This document shows positions 48,298-57,667 of a stretch of DNA of 64,000 nt, piece after piece. Within the stretch, counting starts at the first letter, position 1. Each line of letters begins with the position of its first letter. Made by a program: the position numbers and the translations under genes. Under the pieces are notes generated by a model. That model ran no database searches. It worked only from the letters and a program-made list of their open reading frames with translations, and was not told the origin of the DNA. Source of the DNA: an uncultured Acetatifactor sp. (lineage in GTDB: Bacteria > Bacillota > Clostridia > Lachnospirales > Lachnospiraceae); NCBI GenBank assembly GCA_910578815.1, contig CAJTSE010000021.1, positions 1 to 64,000 of the forward strand, given 5' to 3'.

Positions 48298-49587
48298 TCA
48301 AGCTTCCAGAAGCTTCTCTGCACTCACCAGTTTCACGCAGAGAACAAACAGCTCCGTGGCCATAGCCATCTCTTCCGGCGTGGGGAAGGACGGCGCAATA
48401 CGAATATTGCTGTCTTTCGGATCTTTTCCATAAGGAAAAGTTGCCCCAGCGCCCGTCAGTGTCACGCCTGCTTCCTTACACTTTGCCACAATAGCCTTAG
48501 CACAACCCTCCATGGCATCAAAGGAAATAAAATAACCGCCGTTAGGTTTTGTCCAGGCACCTATTTCCAGGCCCCCCAGTTCTCTCTCCAGAGTTTCTTC
48601 CACCGCCTCAAATTTAGGGCGCATCAGCGCGGCATGCTTTTTCATATGCTCCTTAATCCCGTTAATATCCTTAAAATAACGAGCGTGACGCAACTGATTA
48701 ATCTTGTCATAGCCAATGGTCTGGATGGTCAAGGACTTTTTGATGCACTCCAGATTTCCCTTGGAAGAAGCAATGGCAGCTACACCTGAACCGGAAAAAC
48801 TTATCTTGGAAGTAGAAGCAAATTCGTAAACCATATCCGGACTGCCGGCCTTTTCACACTCGCTTAAAATCTCCAAAATCTTGTCCTGTCGCTCTTCCTC
48901 ATCGTAAAGATGATGAACCGCATAAGCATTATCCCAGAAAATACGGAAATCCTTTGCTGCCGGCTTAAGATTTGCAAATCTTCGTACCGTCTCATCGGAG
49001 TAAGTATAGCCCTGGGGATTGGAATACTTGGGAACGCACCAAATGCCCTTGATGCTCTCGTCCTCGGCCACCAGTCTTTCTATCAGGTCCATGTCAGGAC
49101 CCTGAGGCGTCATGGGCACGGTAATCATTTCAATCCCAAAATGCTGTGTAATGGCAAAATGCCTGTCATAACCCGGAGCAGGACACAGGAATTTAACCTT
49201 GTCAAGCTTACACCAGGGTGTATTCCCCATCACGCCATGAGTCATGGCGCTGGATACCGCGTCGTACATTACATTCAGGCTGGCATTACCGTATATGATC
49301 ACGTTTTCCATGGGAACCCCCATGATGTCCGCCATCATCTGCTTTGCCTCATCCAGGCCGTCCAGCACGCCATAGTTCCGCACGTCCACCCCGTTCATGC
49401 TCTTCATATTACTTTTTGAGTTGAAGACGTCAAAAATGTCCATTCCCATATCAAGCTGGGCTACAGAGGGCTTTCCTCTGGACATATCCAGCTTCAGCCC
49501 CTTTCCCTTTGCCTTCTCAAAATCCTTCTCCAACTGCTCCTTCAATGATAACAGCTCTTCTCTGCTCAATTCCCGGTACGCTTTCAT
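48298..49587 (-). CDS. PLP-dependent aspartate aminotransferase, AspT-like
   Basis: A 429-residue fold-type I aminotransferase. The PLP lysine lies in STSKISFSGSG, the phosphate/pyridine region includes YGNASLNVMYDAV and the Asp/Tyr pair is in WDNAYAVHHL. The N-terminal MSRGKPSVAQLDM and CVPKYSNPQGYTYSDETV place it with the AspT-type aspartate aminotransferases rather than the classical AspC group. It likely interconverts aspartate and oxaloacetate. GGAGG precedes ATG 49587. Confidence 0.82.
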   Translation of the reverse strand: MKAYRELSREELLSLKEQLEKDFEKAKGKGLKLDMSRGKPSVAQLDMGMDIFDVFNSKSNMKSMNGVDVRNYGVLDGLDEAKQMMADIMGVPMENVIIYGNASLNVMYDAVSSAMTHGVMGNTPWCKLDKVKFLCPAPGYDRHFAITQHFGIEMITVPMTPQGPDMDLIERLVAEDESIKGIWCVPKYSNPQGYTYSDETVRRFANLKPAAKDFRIFWDNAYAVHHLYDEEERQDKILEILSECEKAGSPDMVYEFASTSKISFSGSGVAAIASSKGNLECIKKSLTIQTIGYDKINQLRHARYFKDINGIKEHMKKHAALMRPKFEAVEETLERELGGLEIGAWTKPNGGYFISFDAMEGCAKAIVAKCKEAGVTLTGAGATFPYGKDPKDSNIRIAPSFPTPEEMAMATELFVLCVKLVSAEKLLEA

Positions 49588-49701
49588 ACTGCCTCCTCAT
49601 ACTTGCCTTGACAGCCATGCCGCCATGGATTATTGTATACAATCATACAATGCACTTGCACTATCATACTACAAGACACCGAATTTCACAAGAGCCAATT
49701 T

Positions 49702-49745
49702 AAAAAACTGCCGCTTGACGAATGATATTCGTCAAAGCAGCAGTT
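49702..49745 (-). terminator. Terminator after rny
   Basis: On the minus strand aactgc..cttgacgaat-type arms pair across a short loop and are followed by TTTTTT (49702-49707). It lies 44 bp after the rny stop codon. Confidence 0.87.
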
Positions 49746-49788
49746 TCCTTCTCTTATGAAATTTTTAAGTTCAAACTGTCTGTCGTGG

Positions 49789-51342
49789 TTATTTTGCGTA
49801 TTCGATCACGCGGCTTTCGCGGATAACGTTGACCTTGATCTGTCCGGGATATTCCATTTCCGTTTCAATCTTCTTGGAAATATCACGCGCCAACAGAACC
49901 ATATCGGCATCTGAAATCTGCTCCGGCACTACCATAACACGAACTTCTCGACCTGCCTGAATAGCAAAAGATTTATCTACACCTTTGAAATTGTTTGTTA
50001 TTTCTTCTAATTGCTTTAATCTGCTAGTATAGGTTTCCAGTGTTTCCCTTCTAGCCCCTGGTCTTGCGGCAGATATTGTATCAGCAGCTTGTACAATACA
50101 TGCGATCAGGGATGTTGCTTCCACATCACCGTGGTGGGACTCTACCGCATTCACTACAACAGAATTCTCCTTGTACTTTCTGCACAGTTCCACGCCAAGC
50201 TGGATGTGAGATCCTTCCATTTCATGATCCACGGATTTGCCGATGTCATGGAGCAGTCCGGCGCGTTTTGCCAGCCTGACATCCAGCCCCATCTCTGCGG
50301 CAAGAAGTCCTGACAGCTGTGCAACCTCAACGGAATGCTTTAACGCATTCTGGCCGTAACTGGTCCTGAACTTCATCTTACCCAGCAGCCTGACAAGCTC
50401 AGGATGGATTCCATGTACGCCAACCTCCAGCGTTGCCGCCTCGCCTTCCTCCTTCATCATCAGTTCCACTTCTTTTTGCGCTTTTTCCACTGTTTCCTCA
50501 ATTCTGGCAGGATGAATTCTTCCATCCACGATCAGCTTTTCAAGCGCAATCCTCGCCACCTCGCGACGGATGGGATCAAATCCTGACAGAATAACTGCCT
50601 CAGGCGTATCATCAATAATCAGATCCACACCTGTCATGGTTTCCAGGGTACGGATATTACGTCCCTCTCGTCCAATGATTCTTCCCTTCATCTCATCACT
50701 GGGAAGCTGTACGACGGAAATTGTAGTTTCAGAGACGTGGTCTGCCGCACATCTCTGAATCGCGTTCACCACATATTCCTTCGCCTTTTTGTCTGCTTCT
50801 TCTTTGGCGCGACTCTCCATTTCCTTGATCATCACAGCCGTTTCATGCTTTACTTCGTCTTCAACAATTTTCAATAAGTAGTCTTTTGCCTGTTCAGAGG
50901 TTAATCCGGAAATTCGTTCCAGTTCCTGTACACGCTGCTCATTCAGCTTGGAAACTTCTTCTTTCATCCTGTTCAAGGACTCTTCCTTCGCTGTTAAGCT
51001 TGCCTCGCGCTTCTCAATCGCATCTGCCTTTTTATCAATGTTCTCTTCCTTCTGCTGAACCCTGCGCTCATACCGCTGCGCTTCCGCACGCCGTTCCTTG
51101 ATTTCCTTGTCAAGTTCATTCTTGGTACGAATGGACTCTTCCTTTACTTCAAGGAGCGATTCGCGCTTCTTTGTTTCAGCCGTCTTAAGAGCTTCATCAA
51201 TAATCTCCCTTGCCTTATCCTGTGCACTTCCAATGGTTGACGCAGCGGATTTCTTCTGAACGTTTGTCACGATCAGCGCCGTTACTACCGCAGAAACTAC
51301 CATGGCGGCCACAATGATAAGAACCCAAATGTATGCCGGCAT
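49789..51342 (-). CDS. rny: Ribonuclease Y
   Basis: A 517-residue membrane-anchored endoribonuclease that initiates mRNA decay. It has an N-terminal helix (about residues 5-27), a long coiled coil (about 40-200), a KH domain (MKGRIIGREGRNIRTLETMTGVDLIIDD region) and an HD domain with the catalytic HD in AGLLHDIGKSVD. Length matches the family. GGAGG lies upstream of ATG 51342. It is downstream of recA and recX. Confidence 0.97.
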   Translation of the reverse strand: MPAYIWVLIIVAAMVVSAVVTALIVTNVQKKSAASTIGSAQDKAREIIDEALKTAETKKRESLLEVKEESIRTKNELDKEIKERRAEAQRYERRVQQKEENIDKKADAIEKREASLTAKEESLNRMKEEVSKLNEQRVQELERISGLTSEQAKDYLLKIVEDEVKHETAVMIKEMESRAKEEADKKAKEYVVNAIQRCAADHVSETTISVVQLPSDEMKGRIIGREGRNIRTLETMTGVDLIIDDTPEAVILSGFDPIRREVARIALEKLIVDGRIHPARIEETVEKAQKEVELMMKEEGEAATLEVGVHGIHPELVRLLGKMKFRTSYGQNALKHSVEVAQLSGLLAAEMGLDVRLAKRAGLLHDIGKSVDHEMEGSHIQLGVELCRKYKENSVVVNAVESHHGDVEATSLIACIVQAADTISAARPGARRETLETYTSRLKQLEEITNNFKGVDKSFAIQAGREVRVMVVPEQISDADMVLLARDISKKIETEMEYPGQIKVNVIRESRVIEYAK

Positions 51343-51430
51343 CTACAGGAGCACCTCCTTTATTTGATTTTCATTGTACATGAACAAGCATTTTACAACA
51401 GTTAAATTTTAAACTTAAAAGTGTCCGCTG

Positions 51431-52054
51431 TCAAGCCTCAATATCTTCAGCTTTTAAAACCCTTCTTATCGCTTCACCGGAAAAACCCTTTCTGACCAGG
51501 AACGCATAAGTTTTCTGCCGCTCGCGGATTTCCCCGTTTTCCGCATCATATCCCCTTTTTTCCAGAAGTGTCCGAATCATGGAATCCTCGTCCTGACTTC
51601 CTCCCAGTTCCTCCCATCTGGCCCAGGCCTGTTCCAGGGTGGCCCGTTCAATTCCTTTTCCCAACAGGTCCTGCTCGATCCGCCGCCTGCTTCTTACATT
51701 TTCATGACCGGTAATATAATCACAGGCATACCGCAGATCATCCGTATAATGAAAACCCGCCACATAAGCAAGAGCTTCTTCAATTATCCGCTGGGGATAA
51801 AATCCTGCCCTCAGCTTGTCGCGCAGCTGCTTTTCCGTATACTCCCGCTTTGTCAGCAAATTCATGGCACGCAGCTTCGCCCGCTTCGGCAGCACTTCTT
51901 CCATAATCTCATTATAATCCTTTTGAGCGATCTCTTCCCCCACGGACAGATGATAAGAACGCAGTTCGCCTTTGTACAGGACAAAGGCGAGCTCTCCGTC
52001 AATATATACCTTGCTGCGGGAAGCTGACAACTCTTCTAAAGCCGTAACAATCAT
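51431..52054 (-). CDS. recX: Regulatory protein RecX
   Basis: A 207-residue helical-repeat protein that modulates RecA filaments. It has three-helix repeats, for example MNLLTKREYTEKQLRDKL and ALAYVAGFHYTDDLRYA, with the C-terminal KTYAFLVRKGFSGEAIRRVL. The start overlaps the recA stop codon (ATGA), so it is translationally coupled to recA and shares its SOS control. Confidence 0.93.
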   Translation of the reverse strand: MIVTALEELSASRSKVYIDGELAFVLYKGELRSYHLSVGEEIAQKDYNEIMEEVLPKRAKLRAMNLLTKREYTEKQLRDKLRAGFYPQRIIEEALAYVAGFHYTDDLRYACDYITGHENVRSRRRIEQDLLGKGIERATLEQAWARWEELGGSQDEDSMIRTLLEKRGYDAENGEIRERQKTYAFLVRKGFSGEAIRRVLKAEDIEA

Positions 52055-53139
52055 TCCTTTTCACTCTTTTTTTTGGAGGATTTTGCATTCTCGCTGCCGG
52101 ACTCGGCGCCTGCCGCTCCGCCCTCATCCTCTTTTCCCTGTACGCCCTCAAATCCGTAATGTTCTCTCACCTTCTGGCTGATTACCTGACAAATCTCCGC
52201 ATTATCCCTTAAATATTGCTTTGCATTTTCCCGTCCCTGGCCGATCTTGTTGCCCTCATAAGCGTACCAAGCGCCGGACTTTACCACAATATTCAGCTCT
52301 GCCGCCAGATCCAGAATATCGCCCTCTCTGGAAATGCCTTCGCCAAACATAATATCAAACTCCGCTTCCTTAAAAGGCGGCGCAATTTTATTTTTTACCA
52401 CTTTCACCCTGGTACGGTTACCGATGATCTCACCGCCCTGCTTCAGAGACTCAATACGCCGAACATCCAGACGTACAGAGGAATAAAATTTCAGTGCCCG
52501 GCCTCCCGTAGTCGTCTCCGGATTTCCGAACATCACTCCCACCTTCTCACGAAGCTGATTGATGAATACTACCGTACAGTTTGATTTGCTGATAACTGCA
52601 GTCAGCTTTCGCAAAGCCTGGGACATCAGACGAGCCTGCAGGCCCACATGACTGTCACCCATATCACCGTCGATCTCTGCTTTGGGCACCAGAGCGGCCA
52701 CAGAGTCCACAACCACTATGTCCACGGCGCCGGACCGGACCATGGTCTCCGTAATCTCCAGGGCCTGCTCGCCGTTATCCGGCTGAGAAATATACAAATT
52801 GTCAATATCTACACCAATGTTTTTTGCATAGACCGGATCAAGGGCATGCTCCGCATCAATAAATCCCGCAATACCACCTCGTTTTTGTACCTCCGCTATC
52901 ATATGAAGGGTAACGGTGGTTTTACCGCTTGATTCCGGTCCGTATATCTCCACGATCCTGCCCTTAGGAATACCTCCCAGACCTAGAGCTATATCCAGGC
53001 TTATGGAACCGGTGGGAATCGTCTCCACATTCATCTGTGCGGAAGGATCCCCCAGCTTCATTACCGCTCCCTTTCCATACTGCTTCTCGATCTGACTGAT
53101 CGCCGCATCCAACGCTTTCAGCTTTTCATCTTTTTCCAT
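52051..53139 (-). CDS. recA: Recombinase RecA
   Basis: A 362-residue ATPase for homologous recombination and SOS induction. Walker A is GPESSGKTT, Walker B VDIVVVDSVAAL, the L2/ATP-cap regions are NQLREKVGVMFGNPETTTGG and the family signature ALKFYSSVRLD. The C-terminal tail is low-complexity (Gly/Ser/Lys/Glu-rich). ATG 53139 with AAGGAG upstream is chosen over the open upstream frame. The promoter contains LexA-type boxes. Confidence 0.97.
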   Translation of the reverse strand: MEKDEKLKALDAAISQIEKQYGKGAVMKLGDPSAQMNVETIPTGSISLDIALGLGGIPKGRIVEIYGPESSGKTTVTLHMIAEVQKRGGIAGFIDAEHALDPVYAKNIGVDIDNLYISQPDNGEQALEITETMVRSGAVDIVVVDSVAALVPKAEIDGDMGDSHVGLQARLMSQALRKLTAVISKSNCTVVFINQLREKVGVMFGNPETTTGGRALKFYSSVRLDVRRIESLKQGGEIIGNRTRVKVVKNKIAPPFKEAEFDIMFGEGISREGDILDLAAELNIVVKSGAWYAYEGNKIGQGRENAKQYLRDNAEICQVISQKVREHYGFEGVQGKEDEGGAAGAESGSENAKSSKKKSEKE

Positions 53140-53159
53140 TTGAAATCTCCTTTTATCCA

Positions 53160-53171
53160 GAACAAGCGTTC
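53160..53171. promoter_or_regulatory. LexA (SOS) box downstream of the recA promoter
   Basis: gaacaagcgttc has the perfect Firmicute form GAAC-N4-GTTC. It lies between the -10 and the recA start codon. Confidence 0.8.
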
Positions 53172-53182
53172 TTGTCCTTTTT

Positions 53183-53211
53183 AGAATAAAACATTTGTTC
53201 CTGTTTGTCAA
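53183..53211 (-). promoter_or_regulatory. recA promoter with embedded LexA-like box
   Basis: On the minus strand TTGACA (53206-53211) and TATTCT (53183-53188) are 17 bp apart. The spacer contains GAACAAATGTTT (53189-53200), a one-mismatch LexA box, so repressor would sit between -35 and -10. Confidence 0.82.
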
Positions 53212-53535
53212 TTACATTTTTGTTATATCATGTTCAAAGTCCATTAAAACTCCCTCAATATAGAACACCTCCTGTTATTTTATTGTTTTTTGAATCTGCA
53301 TCAAGAGGCCATTTTGCACACCAGTGCATAGTAATAAACCGTAAGCCTAAAAATATCACATGGTATTTTTTCTGTCTCTTTTGTTTTCTGTTTTCCGGCG
53401 CATTTCAAGGCGAACTGCCTTATTTGATTCCCGAAGGAACAGATTAGGATTGTACCGGAACGTACAATCCGAAACTTGATACCTTTATATGATACAACAT
53501 ATTTTAAAATAAAACAAGTTTTTTTACTGCCGCTT
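53212..53535. other. Intergenic region between recA promoter and GGDEF gene
   Basis: No convincing gene. It holds a perfect 9-bp inverted repeat (ggattgtac...gtacaatcc, 53448-53471). A promoter-like minus-strand pair lies at about 53478-53520 (TTGTTT, 17 bp, TATCAT). An untranscribed-looking AT-rich stretch adjoins recA. A short RNA directed toward recA is possible. Confidence 0.4.
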
Positions 53536-55464
53536 TTATTCCCACTCTCTAAAATGGCCTTTATTTTCACGCTTAACCTCATAAAGCGCTTCATCCGCAT
53601 GGCTTAACAGCGCAGCCACCGAAGCATCAGGAGAATCCGTCCACTGAAATCCGGCGGAGGCGCCAATGATTCTGATCTCCGTATCCGAAAGAACGGCCGG
53701 AGTATTTTTAAGCGCCCGATAAAAGTCATCCAGACAACCGATTACCTGCTGCCTGTCCCGGCAGTCATGGATCATCATGCAAAACTCATCCCCGGAGCGC
53801 CTGGCTGTCAGGAAATGCGCTTCCGGCATGGATTGCATAACTCCGGCAAAAGTCTGCAGATAAAGATCACCTGTATTGTGGCCGAAAGTATCGTTAATCT
53901 CCTTAAAATAATCCAAATCCAGCATAACAATGGCACAGCCCTTTCCGGGAGCCGCACTCTTCATGATTTCTGCTGCCTGCTGTTTAAAATATTCATATTT
54001 GCACAGCCCGGTCAGTGCATCATGGGTATTTTCATACAGCATTTTCTGCTTTTCCATCATCTCCCGGCTGGCGTCGATGATGACTCCCAGACACCCCTTC
54101 TCCCCGCCGGCTCCATCGTCACTCTCGGACATATGTATGCGCACATATTTTCCTTCCCTCACAGGGTAAATGTCCTGCTCTCCTTCCACGGGCTTCTCCG
54201 TGATCTTGTGAATATACCTGTCAAACAAGTCCGCATTGCAGCAAAGAGTCTCCGCCTGGGACGCGGAAAGCTCTAACAGCGCCCTTACCCCGGAGGTAAC
54301 AAAAACATAGTTTTCCCCTCTCTTATACTCAAATGCAGCCAAGGGAATACCGCTCATATCAATAATGGCGGAAATTCTGTTCGAAACACTGACAATGCTT
54401 TTTACCATGGTATTTATGCCCCTGCTGAGCTCTTCAAATTCCCGATTCCCGCCGACAACTACCTGCACATCCAAATTTCCGTTGGTAATGGCCGTCAGGT
54501 TTTCATTAATACTATGTATCCCGTCTATCACCTTGCGTTTCACCAAGTAATTCAGCAGCAGAATCACCGCAATCTCAATGCACAGCAAACAAACAAAAAT
54601 GCTGATCACATTCACCAACAGCTTGGAAAACAGCATTTTTCGCGGAAATGCCGCGCAGATCAGAACCTCTTCATAAGGCCGGCTTGCCACATACATCATG
54701 CCGCCATCCGCCCCTTTCACAAAATCTCCCTCTTCACAGGAAAGGAGCCGTGACAATTCATAACATTCCGCCGTAAATGCCCGGTCCATGCCTCCGGAAT
54801 GCCCCAGCATCTCTCCCGTAGCAATATCCACCACATAAAGCTCTTCTCCCGCATCGGTAGGAAACTTGGAAAAAATATATTCATAGGTATTCCTGGATTC
54901 CGCTTCCAGCTTCCTCGTCGGTGCAAATCCCACCTGTACAATACCCTTCTGATCTCTCCTGGCCACCCCTACATACTGCCTGATCACTCCTTCCGCCGCA
55001 TTGGGCTGGGGATCCTGAATCAGATAAGCGTCCTCTCCGCCCTCCAAAAGGTCCAGAAATTCGCGAGTCTGAGGGTGATTCGCCATATCAATGCCAATAT
55101 ACTGAGCAACGGAGGCGGACACAATGATACCGTTTCCGTCGATGACATGAAGCTCATCCACATTAAGCAGATCCGCTAAATACTGCAGTTCTTCCACATC
55201 CAGATACATTTCCCGCTGCCGCTCCAGCACATAAGCTGCCGCCCTTGCCCTGGTAAGATAATCCTCGCCCAAATTCTCGTTCAGCATGGCCAGCTCTTCT
55301 TCATTGTTTTCCAGAGTATGAATCACCTGATCTATTTTTGTACGAAAGGCAGCAAGCTTTTGTCCCTCTATAGAACGAACGCTGAATAAGAAATTAATAA
55401 AAAGAATCAGCAAAATAGCTGTTGTCACAATGGCAAGCGTATATTTTATAAATATTTTCTGCAT
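53536..55464 (-). CDS. Membrane-bound diguanylate cyclase with extracellular sensor
   Basis: A 642-residue signalling protein. Helix one is at about residues 7-29, an extracellular dCache-like domain at about 30-285 and a second helix at about 287-309. A HAMP-like linker (ITNGNLDVQVVVGG), a PAS-like region and a C-terminal GGDEF domain (about 475-640) follow. The active-site motif is RRSGDEF, the S-G-D-E-F variant that is usually active, preceded by LDLDYFKEINDTFGHNTGD. It should make c-di-GMP in response to an outside ligand. AAAGGTG lies before ATG 55464. It appears monocistronic. Confidence 0.92.
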   Translation of the reverse strand: MQKIFIKYTLAIVTTAILLILFINFLFSVRSIEGQKLAAFRTKIDQVIHTLENNEEELAMLNENLGEDYLTRARAAAYVLERQREMYLDVEELQYLADLLNVDELHVIDGNGIIVSASVAQYIGIDMANHPQTREFLDLLEGGEDAYLIQDPQPNAAEGVIRQYVGVARRDQKGIVQVGFAPTRKLEAESRNTYEYIFSKFPTDAGEELYVVDIATGEMLGHSGGMDRAFTAECYELSRLLSCEEGDFVKGADGGMMYVASRPYEEVLICAAFPRKMLFSKLLVNVISIFVCLLCIEIAVILLLNYLVKRKVIDGIHSINENLTAITNGNLDVQVVVGGNREFEELSRGINTMVKSIVSVSNRISAIIDMSGIPLAAFEYKRGENYVFVTSGVRALLELSASQAETLCCNADLFDRYIHKITEKPVEGEQDIYPVREGKYVRIHMSESDDGAGGEKGCLGVIIDASREMMEKQKMLYENTHDALTGLCKYEYFKQQAAEIMKSAAPGKGCAIVMLDLDYFKEINDTFGHNTGDLYLQTFAGVMQSMPEAHFLTARRSGDEFCMMIHDCRDRQQVIGCLDDFYRALKNTPAVLSDTEIRIIGASAGFQWTDSPDASVAALLSHADEALYEVKRENKGHFREWE

Positions 55465-55565
55465 GGAAAATCACCTTTCACTTAATCTGACTATAAAACG
55501 ATTCCTCTATTATAATTATACCGCTTTTTTATGGCTCCGCTCTTCTTTTTCTCCGCAAAAATGAG

Positions 55566-56855
55566 CTAAAATTTCGCAAATAATATAATTCCAAAACTTT
55601 CGCTTTCCCATTTGCAGTCAATGCTGCCCCCGATTTTTTCTGCAAAAGCAGACACGCTCTGCATGCCAATGCCATGCCCCTTACCACGCGTACTCATGGG
55701 GAGACCGGTGTATCCGTTAAACCGAATTCCACCGTCGCACGGATTTTCAATATGAAGAAGCAGGTGATCCGCCGCACAATGTATTTTACCTTCCACACAA
55801 CGCCTTTCCGTATCGTATTCTTTCACACAATTAAGTGCATTTTCCAGCAAATTAGCAACAACAGATGCAAATTCATACTCATTCACAGGAATCTCTTTGG
55901 ATATGACCGCATCCAGATGAACCTCAGCCTCCAGAGAACGGGCTCTCTCCATGACCTGCATCAGCACCGTATTGATGATCAAATTATCACAGTATCTGGC
56001 AGGCTTATTGTCATTTGTCACCTCTTCAATATAGCCGATTACATTTTTGATCTCGTCATATTCCTCCTGCTCCAGCAGAGAAAGTATCATCCCGGAATAA
56101 TGCCGCACGTCATGACGCAGGATTTTCAGATTACGCTCGGAGCGCTCCAAAAGGTTGTACTGGTTTTCCAGTCCCTTCATATATGACTTAAACAGTACGT
56201 TTTTCCAGTAAATATCTGTCCGCTTCGATTCACTATCCACATATCGCAGCACCACCGCATAAGACACAAACATGGTCAGGATAAACAGCACCACGCCCGG
56301 AATATTGTCCGGGATTTCATAAAGGGTATGAGGAAAAAAAGCCAAAAAAGAAAAACCGCAATAAAAAAAGACGGGAATCAGACATAATCCCCACCATTCT
56401 TTTATGTATCTTCTCTCATATGTCTGCAGCCAGGTATTCCTTAAACACACATAAAGGAAAATCAAAATCCCTGTATGTACCAGAAGGCTGCCAGCAAGAG
56501 CCAGTCCCTCACTTCCGGTGCAAATCTGCAGAACTGAGGCCATAATGCTGCCCGCTATCACATAGTTGGAAGCGCTCAGCCCCAAAAACAGAACCTTACC
56601 GTTACGCTCTCTTGCAATAAACAGGCCTGTTGCCTGAGTCACCACGATCTGAAATACCGTCACTGCCGCATAGCAGAGCCTGCTGTCCGGAAACAGATTC
56701 AGCTTCAGCACATCCGTAACGCATAACAACAGAAACGACGAAAGACAAATCATGGCCGCCTTTACTCTGGAAAAACGATGGACAATAAAAAGGTAAATGA
56801 ATATCAGTAAAAAGCCATGGCTGATCAGATAGTAAACATTTCTAAAATACTCCAT
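55566..56855 (-). CDS. AgrC-like GHKL sensor histidine kinase
   Basis: A 429-residue kinase with six to seven N-terminal membrane helices (about residues 5-220) instead of a folded sensor. The phospho-histidine is in LKILRHDVRHYSGMIL, and the GHKL ATPase domain has ASVVANLLENALNCV, IENPCDGGI and TRGKGHGIGMQSV. This architecture is that of AgrC/ComD-type peptide receptors. The gene starts 9 nt after its LytTR regulator. No AgrB/AgrD-like genes are adjacent, so the ligand is unknown. Confidence 0.9.
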   Translation of the reverse strand: MEYFRNVYYLISHGFLLIFIYLFIVHRFSRVKAAMICLSSFLLLCVTDVLKLNLFPDSRLCYAAVTVFQIVVTQATGLFIARERNGKVLFLGLSASNYVIAGSIMASVLQICTGSEGLALAGSLLVHTGILIFLYVCLRNTWLQTYERRYIKEWWGLCLIPVFFYCGFSFLAFFPHTLYEIPDNIPGVVLFILTMFVSYAVVLRYVDSESKRTDIYWKNVLFKSYMKGLENQYNLLERSERNLKILRHDVRHYSGMILSLLEQEEYDEIKNVIGYIEEVTNDNKPARYCDNLIINTVLMQVMERARSLEAEVHLDAVISKEIPVNEYEFASVVANLLENALNCVKEYDTERRCVEGKIHCAADHLLLHIENPCDGGIRFNGYTGLPMSTRGKGHGIGMQSVSAFAEKIGGSIDCKWESESFGIILFAKF

Positions 56856-56864
56856 CCCCGCTCC

Positions 56865-57599
56865 TTAACCGTATCTCTCCAGCGCATAAGAAAGATATTC
56901 TCTTTTCACATCCGCCATTCGAGATTTACTTACAGGAACCGCTCTGCCGCTCTTCATCACAACGCTTCTCTGCCCCAGCTTCCACACATATTTCATATGA
57001 ATCACAAAGGATTTGTGAACCTGCACAAAGCTGTTGTCGTTCACCAGGCTCCGAACCTCATCCTCAAAGGATTTTCTGATAAAAATGCTTCGGATATGCC
57101 TGCCGTCTGCCAGGTGGACCGTCAAAGCTCTGGATGAGCTCTCAACATATTCAATTTGCGAATACGCCGCAGATTCCAGCCCATCCTTTGTCTTAACGAG
57201 AAAAAAGGCATCCTCCCTGGCTCTGATGCAGGAAAACGCATGATCCAGTGCTTCCAGGAAATCCTTTTCCTTAACCGGCTTCAGCAAATACCTGCCGGCA
57301 CGTACTCCGTAAGCATCCAGTGCAAAATCGTCAGACAAGGTAATATAGATAATCTCACTGTCGCCACAGGTTTTTCTCACCTCAAGCCCTAAATCAATTC
57401 CGTTCTTTCCCTCCATCATCATATCCAGTATATAAATGTCTGCCTGTGCGTTCTCCTGTATCTTCTGATACAGGAGAACAGCATCCAAATACTTATCCAG
57501 CTCAAAGTCCAGCCCCGGATGCTGCTCTCTGTATTTCAGAAGCAGTTCTTCTGTTTTAAGCAAGTCTTCCCTGTTGTCGTCACATATCACTATCTTCAT
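56865..57599 (-). CDS. LytTR-family response regulator
   Basis: A 244-residue regulator. The receiver has CDDN at the start, the phospho-acceptor in IYILDMMMEGKNG and the lysine in YLLKPVKEKDF. The LytTR DNA-binding domain (about 135-240) shows IEYVESSSRALTVHLADG, SFVQVHKSFVIHMKYV and RAVPVSKSRMADVK. GAGGGAA precedes ATG 57599. It is co-transcribed with the AgrC-like kinase and lies next to a lipoprotein gene that could be its target. Confidence 0.93.
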   Translation of the reverse strand: MKIVICDDNREDLLKTEELLLKYREQHPGLDFELDKYLDAVLLYQKIQENAQADIYILDMMMEGKNGIDLGLEVRKTCGDSEIIYITLSDDFALDAYGVRAGRYLLKPVKEKDFLEALDHAFSCIRAREDAFFLVKTKDGLESAAYSQIEYVESSSRALTVHLADGRHIRSIFIRKSFEDEVRSLVNDNSFVQVHKSFVIHMKYVWKLGQRSVVMKSGRAVPVSKSRMADVKREYLSYALERYG

Positions 57600-57667
57600 G
57601 CTTCCCTCGGCAGGCCAAGTCAATCCGGTTTCAATACATACGTTATTCTATAGCATATTGCTAAAGG

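Noticed and set aside
53212..53260. 10-codon ORF (MDFEHDITKM) with a GGGAG site between the GGDEF gene and the recA promoter
   Set aside because: Too short to judge; the ribosome-site match is likely by chance in AT-rich DNA next to a promoter.
53301..53600. 99-residue open frame on the minus strand overlapping the end of the GGDEF gene
   Set aside because: No ribosome site, no recognisable domain, and most of it overlaps the real gene or the hairpin region.
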